From: Mesorhizobium sp. B2-3-12
GTDB lineage: Bacteria > Pseudomonadota > Alphaproteobacteria > Rhizobiales > Rhizobiaceae
Assembly: GCF_006442205.1 (NCBI RefSeq)
Contig: NZ_VFVR01000015.1
Location: 1 to 55,000 of the forward strand
Direction: 5' to 3'
DNA: 55,000 nucleotides
Position 1 is the first letter of the stretch; the number at the start of each line of letters is the position of its first letter. The translations under genes and the position numbers were made by a program. Shown here piece after piece: positions 26,103-34,756 of this stretch. The notes below the pieces were generated by a model that saw only the letters and a program-made list of their open reading frames with translations, was not told where the DNA came from and did not search any database.

Positions 26103-26702
26103 CTACGCGCCGGGCGCAGCTATGCCTTGCAGGATGTATCGGACCATCTTGCGGATCGCCGCCTCAGGCTCGTCGAGCCGGTTAGTCAGGAGATGCCGCC
26201 AGGCGTAGGACGCCAGGAGGTCGGCGACGATGACCGGATCGATATCCCCAGCGATGTCGCCCCTTGCCTTGGCGCGCTCGACAATCTGCCCGGTATGGGC
26301 GCGGCGTCCGCTGGCATATCCGGCAAGGGCCGCGGCCGCGGTTTCATCCGACTGCGCCTCGGCGATCAGCGACTTGAAGACGCTGCCCGACGATGTCTCG
26401 CGCCAGTGCGAGAACAGGTTCATCAGGAAGCCGACGAGATCCTCTTCCAGTTGTCCCGTGTCGGGAACGTCGACGCGCTTCTGGCGCTGGTAGACCTCCA
26501 GCAGCAAGGCCGCCTTGCTCGGCCACCAGCGATAAATGGTCGGTTTGCCGGCGCGTGCCCGCCGCGCCACCGCCTCGATCGAGAAGCCGGCATAGCCGGC
26601 CTCGACGAGCACGGCCTCGGCGGCCTCCAGAATGGCCTCCGCACTATCGGGATTGCGCCGCGCACCGATCGATCTGCGCGCCGTATCCGTCGTCTCGGCC
26701 AT
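26103..26702 (-). CDS. TetR-family transcriptional regulator
   Basis: The 199-residue protein has the TetR N-terminal DNA-binding domain: AILEAAEAVLVEAGYAGFSI, then the helix-turn-helix AVARRARAGKPTIYRWWPSK (about residues 24-68). A helical ligand domain follows, of the TetR_C type with TSSGSVFKSLIAEAQ. The IYRWWPSK form is common in TetR members that sense small organic compounds. The ATG at 26702 gives a standard length. The gene lies 99 bp downstream of the caspase-like gene in the same direction; an inverted repeat in the gap suggests autoregulation. The ligand is unknown. Confidence 0.9.
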   Translation of the reverse strand: MAETTDTARRSIGARRNPDSAEAILEAAEAVLVEAGYAGFSIEAVARRARAGKPTIYRWWPSKAALLLEVYQRQKRVDVPDTGQLEEDLVGFLMNLFSHWRETSSGSVFKSLIAEAQSDETAAAALAGYASGRRAHTGQIVERAKARGDIAGDIDPVIVADLLASYAWRHLLTNRLDEPEAAIRKMVRYILQGIAAPGA

Positions 26703-26758
26703 TCCTGCCGCCCTCGTTTCAATTCGCCGGCAATGATAAATCATCCGGCGATGAAACG

Positions 26759-26771
26759 AAACGATCCGTTT
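26759..26771. promoter_or_regulatory. Candidate TetR operator AAACG-ATC-CGTTT
   Basis: The 13-bp inverted repeat has perfect 5-bp arms and lies 57 bp upstream of the TetR-family start, in the gap after the caspase-like gene. A second copy of the arm, GAAACGA, precedes it. Size and position suit a TetR-family autoregulatory site. Confidence 0.45.
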
Positions 26772-26801
26772 TGCGCAAGAGCGACGCCATGGTCGGCAAG
26801 A

Positions 26802-28028
26802 TCACATCGCTTGCGATGTTTCCGATACGATGCGCCATCCCTTGTCGGTCTTGATCAGATCCAGCGTCACACGCGCCTTGCCGGCCACACGCGGCGCCGA
26901 CTTGTCCTTCGGCACATAGTCGTAGCTCATGGCAAAGACGGCTTGCGCGCTGCCCTCGCCGTGCGGTGTCACTTCCAGGCTGCCGGGCTCGAGGCCAAGC
27001 GACCAGGAGGCCCATTGCGCGAACCAGTCGCTCTTCACCTTGACCAATGTCTCGATGTCATAGGGCGTGCCGAAGATGGTGGCGGATGCACCGTAAAGCC
27101 GACTGACGGCGGCGCGCATGTCCTTGGCGTCGGGCTCCAGGTAGTCGTCGCGCAGAAACTTCTCGATCGAAGCCTTGTCGTCGCCGACCGAACGCTCCAG
27201 CGCCGCCACCTGCGTGGAAAGCGCCGGCGCGACCGCCGGCTCCGGCGCCTTCGCCGGTCCCGTGCCCGGTACGAATTCGAAGCGTTCGAGCAGCGAGCCC
27301 TGCTCCCAGGGGCGCTGGCCTTCGCGGGTTTGCGAAACGACGTCGCGGCGCACCGCGATCATCATGTCGTTGATGCTCTGGCCGGGTTCGGCAATGTGGC
27401 GCAACAGGGCGGCGGCAAAGGGCGAGTTGCGCCCGGTTCCGTCCATGGCGACAGCACCTGGAGCGGTCGAGAAGGCGATGAAGGAGCCGCGCGTTGAATC
27501 GAACTGCGCCAGGCCGGCGAGCGCCGTTGCCGAACGGGTCGTGGCGGTGCGGCTCAAGCCGCGGGCAAACGGATTGTTGCGGCAGGCATCGAGGAAGACC
27601 AGGCTGACCTTGGTCTGCTGTTCCATGATGTCGAGGACTTCGTCGATAGGCACGGCCTCGAGCTGCAGTTTCACCGGCATGTCCAGCCTGGCGTCGACCG
27701 GCACGATGTAGTTGCGCCCGTCGACCTGCAGGCCGTGGCCGGCATAGTAGAAAAGCCCGACGCCGGCGCCTTCGAGCGCATCGGAGAACTCGCCGATGCT
27801 GCGTTCAAGCTCGCGCTTGCCGAGGTCGTTGCCTTCGATGACCTCGAAGCCGATGGAACGCAGCTTGTCGGCGATGTCGAGCGCGTCGTTGACCGGATTG
27901 GCGAGCGTGCCGGCTTCGGCATAGGTCCCGTTGCCGATGACGAGCGCCACGCGCCGCGCCGGCTCCGCGTCGGCGCGCAGCAGCAAAAGTCCCAGAAATG
28001 CCCAAGCGAGGATCGCAAGCCTGCCCAT
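26802..28028 (-). CDS. Secreted caspase-family (C14) protein
   Basis: The 408-residue protein has a signal peptide (residues 1-21, ending ADA). A caspase/metacaspase domain starts RRVALVIGNGTYA, with the catalytic dyad H98 (YYAGHG) and C149 (FLDACRNNPF). After a Pro/Ala linker (about 255-275), residues 280-408 form an NTF2/SnoaL-like domain (IEKFLRDDYLEPD, VTLDLIKTDKGWRIV). Such prokaryotic C14 proteins are common in rhizobia, and their physiological substrates are mostly unknown. Both catalytic residues are present, so it is probably an active periplasmic protease. It is divergent from argJ, 168 bp between starts. Confidence 0.92.
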   Translation of the reverse strand: MGRLAILAWAFLGLLLLRADAEPARRVALVIGNGTYAEAGTLANPVNDALDIADKLRSIGFEVIEGNDLGKRELERSIGEFSDALEGAGVGLFYYAGHGLQVDGRNYIVPVDARLDMPVKLQLEAVPIDEVLDIMEQQTKVSLVFLDACRNNPFARGLSRTATTRSATALAGLAQFDSTRGSFIAFSTAPGAVAMDGTGRNSPFAAALLRHIAEPGQSINDMMIAVRRDVVSQTREGQRPWEQGSLLERFEFVPGTGPAKAPEPAVAPALSTQVAALERSVGDDKASIEKFLRDDYLEPDAKDMRAAVSRLYGASATIFGTPYDIETLVKVKSDWFAQWASWSLGLEPGSLEVTPHGEGSAQAVFAMSYDYVPKDKSAPRVAGKARVTLDLIKTDKGWRIVSETSQAM

Positions 28029-28196
28029 GGGTCAAGATCATAGCGCCACGGACCCCGGCGACGCCAACAGATTTGAAATGCAGGCTTAATGCCGAACGGG
28101 TTTGCCCCTGGCGGGAGCGACGAAAACGCGCTTGCACCGACGCGCCGTATCGGGCAAACCGGCCTTCCCCTTGCGATTTTCCCGCCCGAGGTCCCC

Positions 28197-29438
28197 ATGT
28201 CCACGACGATTTCGCCGCTCGCGCCGAAGAAATACCCCAAAATGCCGGAAATCGAAGGGGTGCGCATCGCCACCGCCGAAGCGGGGATAAAGTACAAGAA
28301 CCGCACCGACCTGCTGGCCATGGTGTTCGATGCCGGCACCGCGGTCGCCGGTGTGTTCACCAAGTCGAAATGCCCGTCGGCGCCAGTCGATTTCTGCCGG
28401 CAGAACCTTGGCGCCGGCAAGGCACGGGTGCTGATCGTCAATTCCGGCAACGCCAACGCTTTCACCGGCAAGAAGGGTCGCGAGTCGACCGCGATGACGG
28501 GTGAAGCGGCGGCGAAGGCCGCGGACTGTACTGCGGCAGAGGTTTTCCTGGCCTCGACCGGCGTCATCGGCGAGCCGCTCGACACAACCAAGTTCAGCCA
28601 TCTGCTTTCCGGCCTGGTCAACGGCGGCAAGCCCGACCTATGGACCGAGGCGGCCAAGGCCATCATGACCACCGACACCTATCCGAAGGTGGCGACGCAG
28701 ACCGTCAAGCTCGGTGACGCCGATGTCACCATCAACGGCATTTCCAAGGGCGCCGGCATGATCGCGCCGGACATGGCGACGATGCTCTCCTTCATCGCCA
28801 CCGACGCGCCGATCGCGGCACCGGTCCTGCAGGATCTTTTGTCGCGTGGCACGGTCAAGACCTTCAACGCGGTGACCGTGGATAGCGATACCTCGACCAG
28901 CGATACGCTGTTGTTGTTCGCCACCGGCAAGGCGGCAAAGCGCGGCGCGCCCGAGATCACCGATCCCAGGGATGCCCGCCTCGGCGCGTTCCGCCGGGCG
29001 CTCGGCAAGGTGCTGAAGTCGCTGGCGTTGCAGGTGGTGCGCGACGGAGAGGGCGCGCGCAAGCAGGTCGAAGTCACCGTCACCGGCGCCAAGTCGGCCC
29101 GCTCGGCCAAGCGCATCGCGCTGTCGATCGCCAATTCGCCGCTGGTAAAGACGGCGGTCGCCGGCGAGGACGCCAATTGGGGCCGCGTCGTCATGGCCGT
29201 CGGTAAGGCCGGCGAGCCAGCCGATCGCGACCGGCTGTCGATCTGGTTCGGCGACAACAGGCTGGCGCATGAGGGTGAGCGGGACCCTGGCTATTCGGAA
29301 GAAAAAACCTCGGCCTACATGAAGCGCGACGACATCCGCATCCGCGCCGATATCGGCATCGGCCGCGGCAAGGCGACGGTGTGGACTTGCGACCTCACCA
29401 AGGAATATGTCGCCATCAATGGCGATTACCGGAGCTGA
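28197..29438 (+). CDS. argJ: Bifunctional glutamate N-acetyltransferase / amino-acid N-acetyltransferase
   Basis: The 413-residue ArgJ transfers acetyl from N-acetylornithine to glutamate, and often also uses acetyl-CoA, in arginine synthesis. The self-cleavage and nucleophile motif is GAGMIAPDMATML, with Thr195 as the new N-terminus of the beta chain. The substrate-loop TTDTYPK (residues 158-164) and the ending TCDLTKEYVAINGDYRS are diagnostic. The ATG at 28197 (MSTTISPLAP) is preferred to the open frame from 28089, which lacks conservation. It leads a cluster with a GNAT acetyltransferase and mutT. Confidence 0.97.
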   Translation: MSTTISPLAPKKYPKMPEIEGVRIATAEAGIKYKNRTDLLAMVFDAGTAVAGVFTKSKCPSAPVDFCRQNLGAGKARVLIVNSGNANAFTGKKGRESTAMTGEAAAKAADCTAAEVFLASTGVIGEPLDTTKFSHLLSGLVNGGKPDLWTEAAKAIMTTDTYPKVATQTVKLGDADVTINGISKGAGMIAPDMATMLSFIATDAPIAAPVLQDLLSRGTVKTFNAVTVDSDTSTSDTLLLFATGKAAKRGAPEITDPRDARLGAFRRALGKVLKSLALQVVRDGEGARKQVEVTVTGAKSARSAKRIALSIANSPLVKTAVAGEDANWGRVVMAVGKAGEPADRDRLSIWFGDNRLAHEGERDPGYSEEKTSAYMKRDDIRIRADIGIGRGKATVWTCDLTKEYVAINGDYRS

Positions 29439-29467
29439 TCGCCTTGGTCTCGCGCCATCCGGCAAGC

Positions 29468-30220
29468 ATGCTCGCGACCGTGCGCCGCTACGAGGCGGCC
29501 GGCTTTCGCGCCTGGCCCGCGGCGGCCGTCCACTATGACGGCACCTGGGTGGTGCGGCTGACCGCCGGCCATCCGGCCAAGCGGCTGAACTCGGTCAATC
29601 CGCTCGATCCCGGCGACATCCAGCACATCGCCGACCGCATCGGTCGGGCGAGCCGCCGCTTCGACGCCTATGGCCGGCCGTTGACGTTCCGCATGTCGCC
29701 ACTGTCGGGGCCCGATCTTGCCAGCCATCTCGACAAGGAGGGCTGGAGCCGGTTCGACGAATCGCTGGTCATGCGGCTGCCGTTGGCCGACGCGCAACTC
29801 GACGCCGCCATGGACCAGATCCCGCTCAAGGACATCAGCCGCTTCATCGGCGCATTGCTCAAGGTCAACGGCTCGGACGTATCGCTGCGGCCGGGCCTGT
29901 CGGAAATCATCGGCGCCATCCAGCCAGAGGCCGGGCTGTTCGCGCTCGAGGACGGGACGGAGCCGCTGGCGACGCTGATCTGCGTGCATGACGGCGATCT
30001 CGCCGGCCTGTTCGAGGTCGCTACCGACAAGGCGGCGCGCAACAAGGGGCACGGCCGCAACCTGATCCTTTCGGCGTTGAAATGGGCGAGGCTGCGCGGC
30101 GCGCGGGAGGCCTGGCTGCAGGTCGAGGCCGGCAACGTGCCGGCGCTGGCGCTCTACCGCGCGCTCGGCTTCGAGGAAGTCTATCGCTATCATTACCGCC
30201 GGCCGCCCGGCCATGAATGA
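29468..30220 (+). CDS. GNAT-family N-acetyltransferase
   Basis: About 250 residues. The C-terminal half is a GNAT fold: DLAGLFEVATDKAARNKGHGRNLI (acetyl-CoA motif A with the KGHGR loop, about 175-200), then AREAWLQVEAGNVPALALYRALGF, a classic motif B end. The N-terminal half is an older, degenerate GNAT-like region. The substrate is unknown; homologues sit after argJ in many rhizobia. The start is uncertain: ATG at 29468 or TTG at 29444 (5 bp after argJ). It overlaps mutT by 8 bp, so the three genes are probably one operon. Confidence 0.88.
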   Translation: MLATVRRYEAAGFRAWPAAAVHYDGTWVVRLTAGHPAKRLNSVNPLDPGDIQHIADRIGRASRRFDAYGRPLTFRMSPLSGPDLASHLDKEGWSRFDESLVMRLPLADAQLDAAMDQIPLKDISRFIGALLKVNGSDVSLRPGLSEIIGAIQPEAGLFALEDGTEPLATLICVHDGDLAGLFEVATDKAARNKGHGRNLILSALKWARLRGAREAWLQVEAGNVPALALYRALGFEEVYRYHYRRPPGHE

Positions 30221-30635
30221 TGTGACATCCAACGGCAAGCGCCTGCTGCTGGTCGCCGCATGCGCGCTGGTCGATGCCGATGGCCGCGTGCTGCTGGCGC
30301 AGCGCCCGCAAGGCAAGCAGCTTGCCGGCCTGTGGGAATTTCCCGGCGGCAAGGTCGAGCCCGGCGAGACGCCGGAACAATGCCTCATCCGTGAACTGCA
30401 TGAGGAGATCGGCATCGAGACCGAGATCCCGTGCCTGGCGCCGCTGACCTTCGCCAGCCATTCCTATGATGATTTCCATCTCTTGATGCCGCTGTTCGTC
30501 TGCCGCCGTTTCCGCGGCATTGCCCAGCCGAGGGAAGGGCAGGCGCTGAAATGGGTACGGCCCAAACAGATGCGCGAGTATCCGATGCCGCCGGCCGACG
30601 CGCCATTGATCCCGTTCCTGATCGATCTCCTCTGA
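30213..30635 (+). CDS. mutT: 8-oxo-dGTP diphosphatase (Nudix hydrolase)
   Basis: The 140-residue protein carries a perfect Nudix box at residues 46-68 (G-x5-E-x7-REL-x-EE-x-GI). The surrounding sequence AQRPQGKQLAGLWEFPGGK is typical of MutT. MutT hydrolyses 8-oxo-dGTP so that oxidised G is not built into DNA. The residues around the box favour MutT over general Nudix enzymes. It overlaps the GNAT gene by 8 bp and closes the argJ cluster. No hairpin terminator is evident after it. Confidence 0.93.
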   Translation: MNDVTSNGKRLLLVAACALVDADGRVLLAQRPQGKQLAGLWEFPGGKVEPGETPEQCLIRELHEEIGIETEIPCLAPLTFASHSYDDFHLLMPLFVCRRFRGIAQPREGQALKWVRPKQMREYPMPPADAPLIPFLIDLL

Positions 30636-30760
30636 GGATCGAGAATCGGATCGGACCACGGTCCATATCAGCCAGCGTTAATGGAAGATTTATCTCATCA
30701 TGAAAAATTGATGCATGGCCGTTCTCTCGCGGCCGCCGTCGTGCGCTGGGGAGCAATAGA

Positions 30761-31075
30761 ATGAGCCTGGACAAGGATTGGGATTCGATCCGGCCCGAGC
30801 GGGGTTTTCGTGCCGTCGACGCCGGCATGGGCGTGCTGCGCGTCACGCTGCTGTTCGGATCGGCCGCGGTGGCGCTGGCGCTGATCGCGACCCCTTTCCT
30901 CGATAACCAGACGCGTTCGCAAACGGCCCGCGACGGTTTTCCCGGCCTCGACATGACGGCTACCGGTTCGATCAGCCATCGCGGCACCTACACGGTGCGC
31001 CGCAGCGTGCTGCAGTCCGAACCCGGCGGGGTCTGCATCATCCGCGCCGATGGCAAAAGCAGTGGCGACTGCTGA
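30761..31075 (+). CDS. Small single-pass membrane protein, function unknown
   Basis: The 104-residue protein has a charged N-terminus (MSLDKDWDSIRPERGF), one membrane helix at about residues 24-45 (GVLRVTLLFGSAAVALALIA), and a periplasmic tail with two cysteines (VCIIRADG and SGDC). I do not recognise a domain. It lies 111 bp upstream of a Flp-type pilin in the same direction, and this small protein-pilin order is seen in other rhizobia as far as I recall. It may help pilin function, but this is a guess. Confidence 0.7.
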   Translation: MSLDKDWDSIRPERGFRAVDAGMGVLRVTLLFGSAAVALALIATPFLDNQTRSQTARDGFPGLDMTATGSISHRGTYTVRRSVLQSEPGGVCIIRADGKSSGDC

Positions 31076-31186
31076 CCTGGGTTTGAACATTCCCGAATGG
31101 CGACCATTTCATCGCCTGTTAAGCCTTTGCCGTTAACCTTTCTTAACAGATCGGCGGTAGGGTCGTGGCAAGGGGGAAATGAGGTG

Positions 31187-31369
31187 ATGAAAACGGTGCT
31201 GCTGCTGCGCTTTCTGAAGGACGAAAACGGCGCCACGGTCGTCGAATACGCCATGATAGTCTGCGTATTGTCGCTGACGATCATCGGCGGTATTAGCCAC
31301 GTCTTCAATTCGCTGACCTGGTTGTTCAGCGACGATTCCAGCAGACTTGCCAACGCCTTCGCCCCTTAG
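31187..31369 (+). CDS. Flp-family type IVb pilin
   Basis: A 60-residue prepilin. The prepilin peptidase site is clear: G15 before ATVVEY puts Glu at +5 and Tyr at +6, as in Flp pilins of the Tad system. A hydrophobic helix follows (YAMIVCVLSLTIIGGI). Such pilins are cleaved by CpaA/TadV and assembled by the Tad machine into adhesive pili. No tad or cpa genes are in the window, so this is an orphan pilin. The ATG at 31187 follows GAGG; the frame to 31097 is open but has no conservation. Confidence 0.92.
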   Translation: MKTVLLLRFLKDENGATVVEYAMIVCVLSLTIIGGISHVFNSLTWLFSDDSSRLANAFAP

Positions 31370-31412
31370 ACTCTTTGTTTACGCAGTTCCTGCTCAAGGG
31401 CTGCCCGCGAGC

Positions 31413-32273
31413 TCAATACCCTTCAGGCCCCTCCAGTATCGTCTTTAACGAAACCTTGGCCGAACCGGGCTTCAGCGGCTTTTGCTGCGACGCGTCGGGC
31501 GCCCAGCCGGACATCCAGACAATCGAGAAGCTTGCCCTGATGCGACCGTCGGGGTCGGAAAAGCGCTCAGCGTAGATTTGCGCGGCGCGGGCAAACAATC
31601 TGCGTGATCCTGGCCGCCGGCTGCGGTCGGCGAGCGCGCTGGTTTCACCCATCGCACGCAGGTCCGCCATCAGGGCGAACAGGTTGGCGTAGCGCACCGT
31701 CACCGTCTCGACGTCGGCGACCGGCAGCGCGAAACCGGCACGCTGCAGCAGCGCGCCGGCATCGCGCACGTCGGTGAACGGAATGACGCGCGGGCTGGCG
31801 CCGCCATGGAGCTCGGTCTCGGCGACAAGCAGGCTTTCGCGCAGTTCGGCAAGCGTGCCGGCGCCGGCGAAGGCGCCAAGGAAAAGTCCGTCCGGCCGCA
31901 GCGCGCGGCGAATCTGGATCAACATGCCAGGGATGTCGTTCATCGCCTGCAGCGACAGAAGCGACACCACCAGATCGAGACCTTGTGGCTCGAACGGTAC
32001 GGTCTCCGGCGGAGCAATCAGGCCGGGGGCACCATTCAGAAACGCCGCGTCCATCTCGACACGGGCGACATCCGCCACCTTGCCACTCCGCGCAACGACC
32101 TCGGCCGCGGCCGCTGTCTGGCAAAACAGCACCGCCGCCTTGGCGAACCTGCGCTCGACGGCATCCAGCCGATCGGCAAGATCCTCGGCGGCGCGGTGCA
32201 TGAGGAAGTCGGCACCCTCAACCGGATGGATGAGCGCGCGCCGCTTGTGCGCCAGCCACAGGGAGGTATCCAT
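31413..32273 (-). CDS. SAM-dependent methyltransferase (BioC/NDUFAF5-like)
   Basis: The 286-residue protein resembles the alphaproteobacterial class I methyltransferases related to BioC and the mitochondrial factor NDUFAF5. Features are the N-terminal LAHKRRALIHPVEGADFLMHRAAEDLADRL, a motif I region that is less glycine-rich than usual, and GLDLVVSLLSLQAMNDIPGML (motif post-II). The substrate is not known. The ATG at 32273 is used, and the upstream open frame to 32345 is not conserved. It is divergent from comF with 89 bp between, a pairing common in this order. Confidence 0.85.
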   Translation of the reverse strand: MDTSLWLAHKRRALIHPVEGADFLMHRAAEDLADRLDAVERRFAKAAVLFCQTAAAAEVVARSGKVADVARVEMDAAFLNGAPGLIAPPETVPFEPQGLDLVVSLLSLQAMNDIPGMLIQIRRALRPDGLFLGAFAGAGTLAELRESLLVAETELHGGASPRVIPFTDVRDAGALLQRAGFALPVADVETVTVRYANLFALMADLRAMGETSALADRSRRPGSRRLFARAAQIYAERFSDPDGRIRASFSIVWMSGWAPDASQQKPLKPGSAKVSLKTILEGPEGY

Positions 32274-32362
32274 TATAGGCTGCAAGGGATGGGTCCTTGT
32301 ATGTCCGCGCCCTGATATGGTTGGTATGGTGGCGCCGAGAAACAAACCACGTGGCCGATCCG

Positions 32363-33163
32363 ATGCCAGAGATCAAGTCCATCGAGATCAGGAAGCTGGC
32401 CCGGTCGGCTGCCCAGTCGGCTCTGGGGTGGCCGGCGCGCATCCTGTTTCCGCCGGTCTGCGCCGGCTGCCGCCGGCAGGTCTCGCAACCCGGCGTGCTG
32501 TGCGGCAACTGTTGGCCGAAGCTGCGGCTGCTGGAACGGCCCTGGTGTCCGGTGATGGGCACGCCGTTCACCCATCACATGGGCGAGGGGTTTCTCTCGG
32601 CGGAGGCGATCGCCGATCCGCCGCCCTTCGAACGGGCGCGGGCAGCGGTCGCCTATTCCGGCGTCGCCCGCCAGATGGTGCAGGGGCTTAAATACCAGGA
32701 CCGCACCGATCTCGCTCCCTGGATGGCGCGCTGGATGGTCCGCGTGGGCGCCGACCTCATCGCCGATGCGGATGTGGTGGTGCCGGTGCCGCTGCATTGG
32801 CGCCGTTTTTTCAGGCGGCGGTTCAACCAATCGGCCGAACTGGCGCGTGCGGTTTGCGAGCTCAGCGGGCTGTCTTTCGCGCCTTCCGCCATGCGGCGCG
32901 TGAAACTCACCCGCCAGCAGGTCGGGCTGGAGCGGCAGGAACGCGAGGAGAATGTGCGCGCCGCATTTCGCGTGCCGGATGAGGCCGAGATCGAGATTGC
33001 CGGCCGCAGGGTGCTTCTGATCGACGATGTCTATACCACCGGCGCCACCGTGCGGGCCGCCACCAAGGCGTTGAAAAGGGGAGGTGCCGCCGCCGTCGAC
33101 GTGCTGACCTTTGCCCGCGTTTTGCCGGGGGACTTCCGGGCGGACGAGTCCGCGACTATATAA
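32363..33163 (+). CDS. comF: ComF-family phosphoribosyltransferase-like protein
   Basis: The 266-residue protein has the ComF layout: an N-terminal zinc knuckle (CAGC near residue 33, CGNC near 46) and a C-terminal type I phosphoribosyltransferase domain. That domain has VVPVPLHWRRFFRRRFNQSAELA and the PRPP loop VLLIDDVYTTGATV. ComF works in DNA uptake in transformable bacteria, but homologues in rhizobia are of unclear role. The start may be ATG at 32363 or GTG at 32351. It heads a compact run with grxC 26 bp downstream. Confidence 0.9.
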   Translation: MPEIKSIEIRKLARSAAQSALGWPARILFPPVCAGCRRQVSQPGVLCGNCWPKLRLLERPWCPVMGTPFTHHMGEGFLSAEAIADPPPFERARAAVAYSGVARQMVQGLKYQDRTDLAPWMARWMVRVGADLIADADVVVPVPLHWRRFFRRRFNQSAELARAVCELSGLSFAPSAMRRVKLTRQQVGLERQEREENVRAAFRVPDEAEIEIAGRRVLLIDDVYTTGATVRAATKALKRGGAAAVDVLTFARVLPGDFRADESATI

Positions 33164-33189
33164 GTCGGCAACGGAAGCGGAAATTCGTC

Positions 33190-33459
33190 ATGGTCGATGT
33201 CACGATCTATACGCGCATGATGTGCGGCTACTGCACGGCGGCCAAGCGGTTGCTGGATCGCAAGGGTGTCGCCTATACCGAGCACGATGCCTCGTTTTCG
33301 CCGGAGCTGCGCCAGGAAATGATGTCGCGCGCCCACGGCCGCACGACCTTTCCGCAGATTTTCATCGGCGGAACGCATGTCGGCGGCTGCGACGACCTCC
33401 ATGATCTGGAGGCAGAAGGCCGGCTGGACAAACTGCTCGCCAACGGCTCGTCGATTTGA
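33190..33459 (+). CDS. grxC: Glutaredoxin 3
   Basis: The 89-residue dithiol glutaredoxin has the active site C12-G-Y-C15 in YTRMMCGYCTAAKRLL. It also shows the cis-Pro loop TTFPQIFIGG and the glutathione-binding end HVGGCDDLHDLEAEGRLDKLL. It reduces disulfides and glutathione mixed disulfides in the cytoplasm. It is placed between comF and the nitrilase gene (4 bp apart), a frequent alphaproteobacterial order. Length is normal for GrxC. Confidence 0.95.
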   Translation: MVDVTIYTRMMCGYCTAAKRLLDRKGVAYTEHDASFSPELRQEMMSRAHGRTTFPQIFIGGTHVGGCDDLHDLEAEGRLDKLLANGSSI

Positions 33460-33463
33460 GGGT

Positions 33464-34330
33464 ATGACAATGGGTGTTTTCAAGGCGGCGGCAGTGCAGA
33501 TGCGTTCAGGCGAGAGCCCCGAGCGCAACGCGGTCGATATGGAACGGCTGGTGCGTGAAGCAGCCGGGCAGGGCGCGACCTACATCCAGACGCCTGAAAT
33601 GACCGGTGCGCTGATACGCGACAAGGAAGCGCGTGCCGCGTCCTTCACCTCCGAGGACAAGGACATCGTCGTCTCGACCGCGCGCAGGCTGGCGCGCGAA
33701 CTCGGCGTGTTCCTGCATATCGGCTCGACCGCTATCTTGCGCGCCGACGGCAAGCTCGCCAACCGCGCGCTCCTGTTCGGGCCGGACGGTGCGACGCTCG
33801 CCACATACGACAAGATCCACATGTTCGACGTCGATCTCGACAATGGCGAGAGCTGGCGTGAATCCGCTGCTTACGAACCGGGCACCGAGGCCGTCGTGAC
33901 CGCGATCGCGGGCGCCAAGCTTGGCTTCGCGGTCTGCTACGATCTGCGTTTCCCGCAATTGTTCCGTGCCGAGGCAATGGCCGGCGCCGAGGTGCTGACC
34001 GTGCCCGCGGCCTTCACCCGCCAGACGGGAGAGGCCCACTGGCATGTGCTGCTGAGGGCACGCGCCATCGAGAACGGCGCCTTTGTCGTCGCCGCCGCGC
34101 AGGGCGGCCTGCACGAGGACGGCCGCGAGACCTATGGCCATTCGCTGATCGTCGATCCGTGGGGCCGCATCCTCGCCGAGGCCGCGCATGACGAACCTGG
34201 CGTGATCGTCGCCCAGATCGACCCGGCGCAATCGCTTGCGGCGCGCAAGAAGATTCCGAATTTGAAGAATGCGCGGGATTTCGCCATCAATGCCGGCGAG
34301 GCGCCGCGCCTCAGGGGTGCCGCCTCTTGA
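33464..34330 (+). CDS. Nitrilase-superfamily C-N hydrolase (Nit2-like)
   Basis: The 288-residue enzyme has the full nitrilase triad: E45 (TPEMTG), K117 (YDKIHMFDVD) and C158 (GFAVCYDLRFPQLF). The KIHMFDVD and CYDLRFPQL sequences are those of the Nit1/Nit2 branch, which hydrolyses deaminated glutathione or omega-amides such as alpha-ketoglutaramate. Its place directly after grxC fits a glutathione-linked role, an inference. ATG at 33464 or 33470 are both possible; GAGGG lies better for the second. The stop overlaps the DUF1178 start. Confidence 0.92.
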   Translation: MTMGVFKAAAVQMRSGESPERNAVDMERLVREAAGQGATYIQTPEMTGALIRDKEARAASFTSEDKDIVVSTARRLARELGVFLHIGSTAILRADGKLANRALLFGPDGATLATYDKIHMFDVDLDNGESWRESAAYEPGTEAVVTAIAGAKLGFAVCYDLRFPQLFRAEAMAGAEVLTVPAAFTRQTGEAHWHVLLRARAIENGAFVVAAAQGGLHEDGRETYGHSLIVDPWGRILAEAAHDEPGVIVAQIDPAQSLAARKKIPNLKNARDFAINAGEAPRLRGAAS

Positions 34331-34752
34331 TCCGCTTTTCCCTGATCTGCGAAAACGAGCACGAGTTCGAGGGCTGGTTTCGCAGTAATGACGATTTCGA
34401 CACCCAGAAGAAGCGCGGCTTCGTCGACTGTCCCAGTTGCGGCTCGCACAAGGTCGAGAAGGCGCTGATGGCGCCCGCCGTGTCCACGGCACGCAAGCAG
34501 GAAACCATCGCGCTTGCCATGGGCGAGGCGCAGAAGCAGGCGCTGGCCCAGCTGAAGGCGATGGCCGAGAAAGTGCGCGAGAATGCCGACTATGTCGGCG
34601 ACAAGTTCGCCGAGGAAGCGCGCAAGATCCATTTCGGCGAGACCGATGCGCGCGGTATCTATGGCGAGGCGACGCTGGACGAAGCCAAGAGCCTGGCCGA
34701 GGACGGTGTCGAATTCATGCCGATCCCGGTGTTTCCGGACGACCGGAACTGA
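34327..34752 (+). CDS. DUF1178 family protein
   Basis: This 141-residue conserved protein starts MIRFSLICENEHEFEGWFRSN (quoted in part) and has a zinc-ribbon-like CPSCGSHKVEKALMAP near residue 35. A helical middle follows, then the ending GVEFMPIPVF, all hallmarks of DUF1178. Function is unknown. The start is TTG at 34327, inside the last codons of the nitrilase gene; the frame and family N-terminus support it despite the rare codon. Translational coupling in the comF-grxC-nitrilase run is likely. Confidence 0.92.
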   Translation: MIRFSLICENEHEFEGWFRSNDDFDTQKKRGFVDCPSCGSHKVEKALMAPAVSTARKQETIALAMGEAQKQALAQLKAMAEKVRENADYVGDKFAEEARKIHFGETDARGIYGEATLDEAKSLAEDGVEFMPIPVFPDDRN

Positions 34753-34756
34753 GCGA

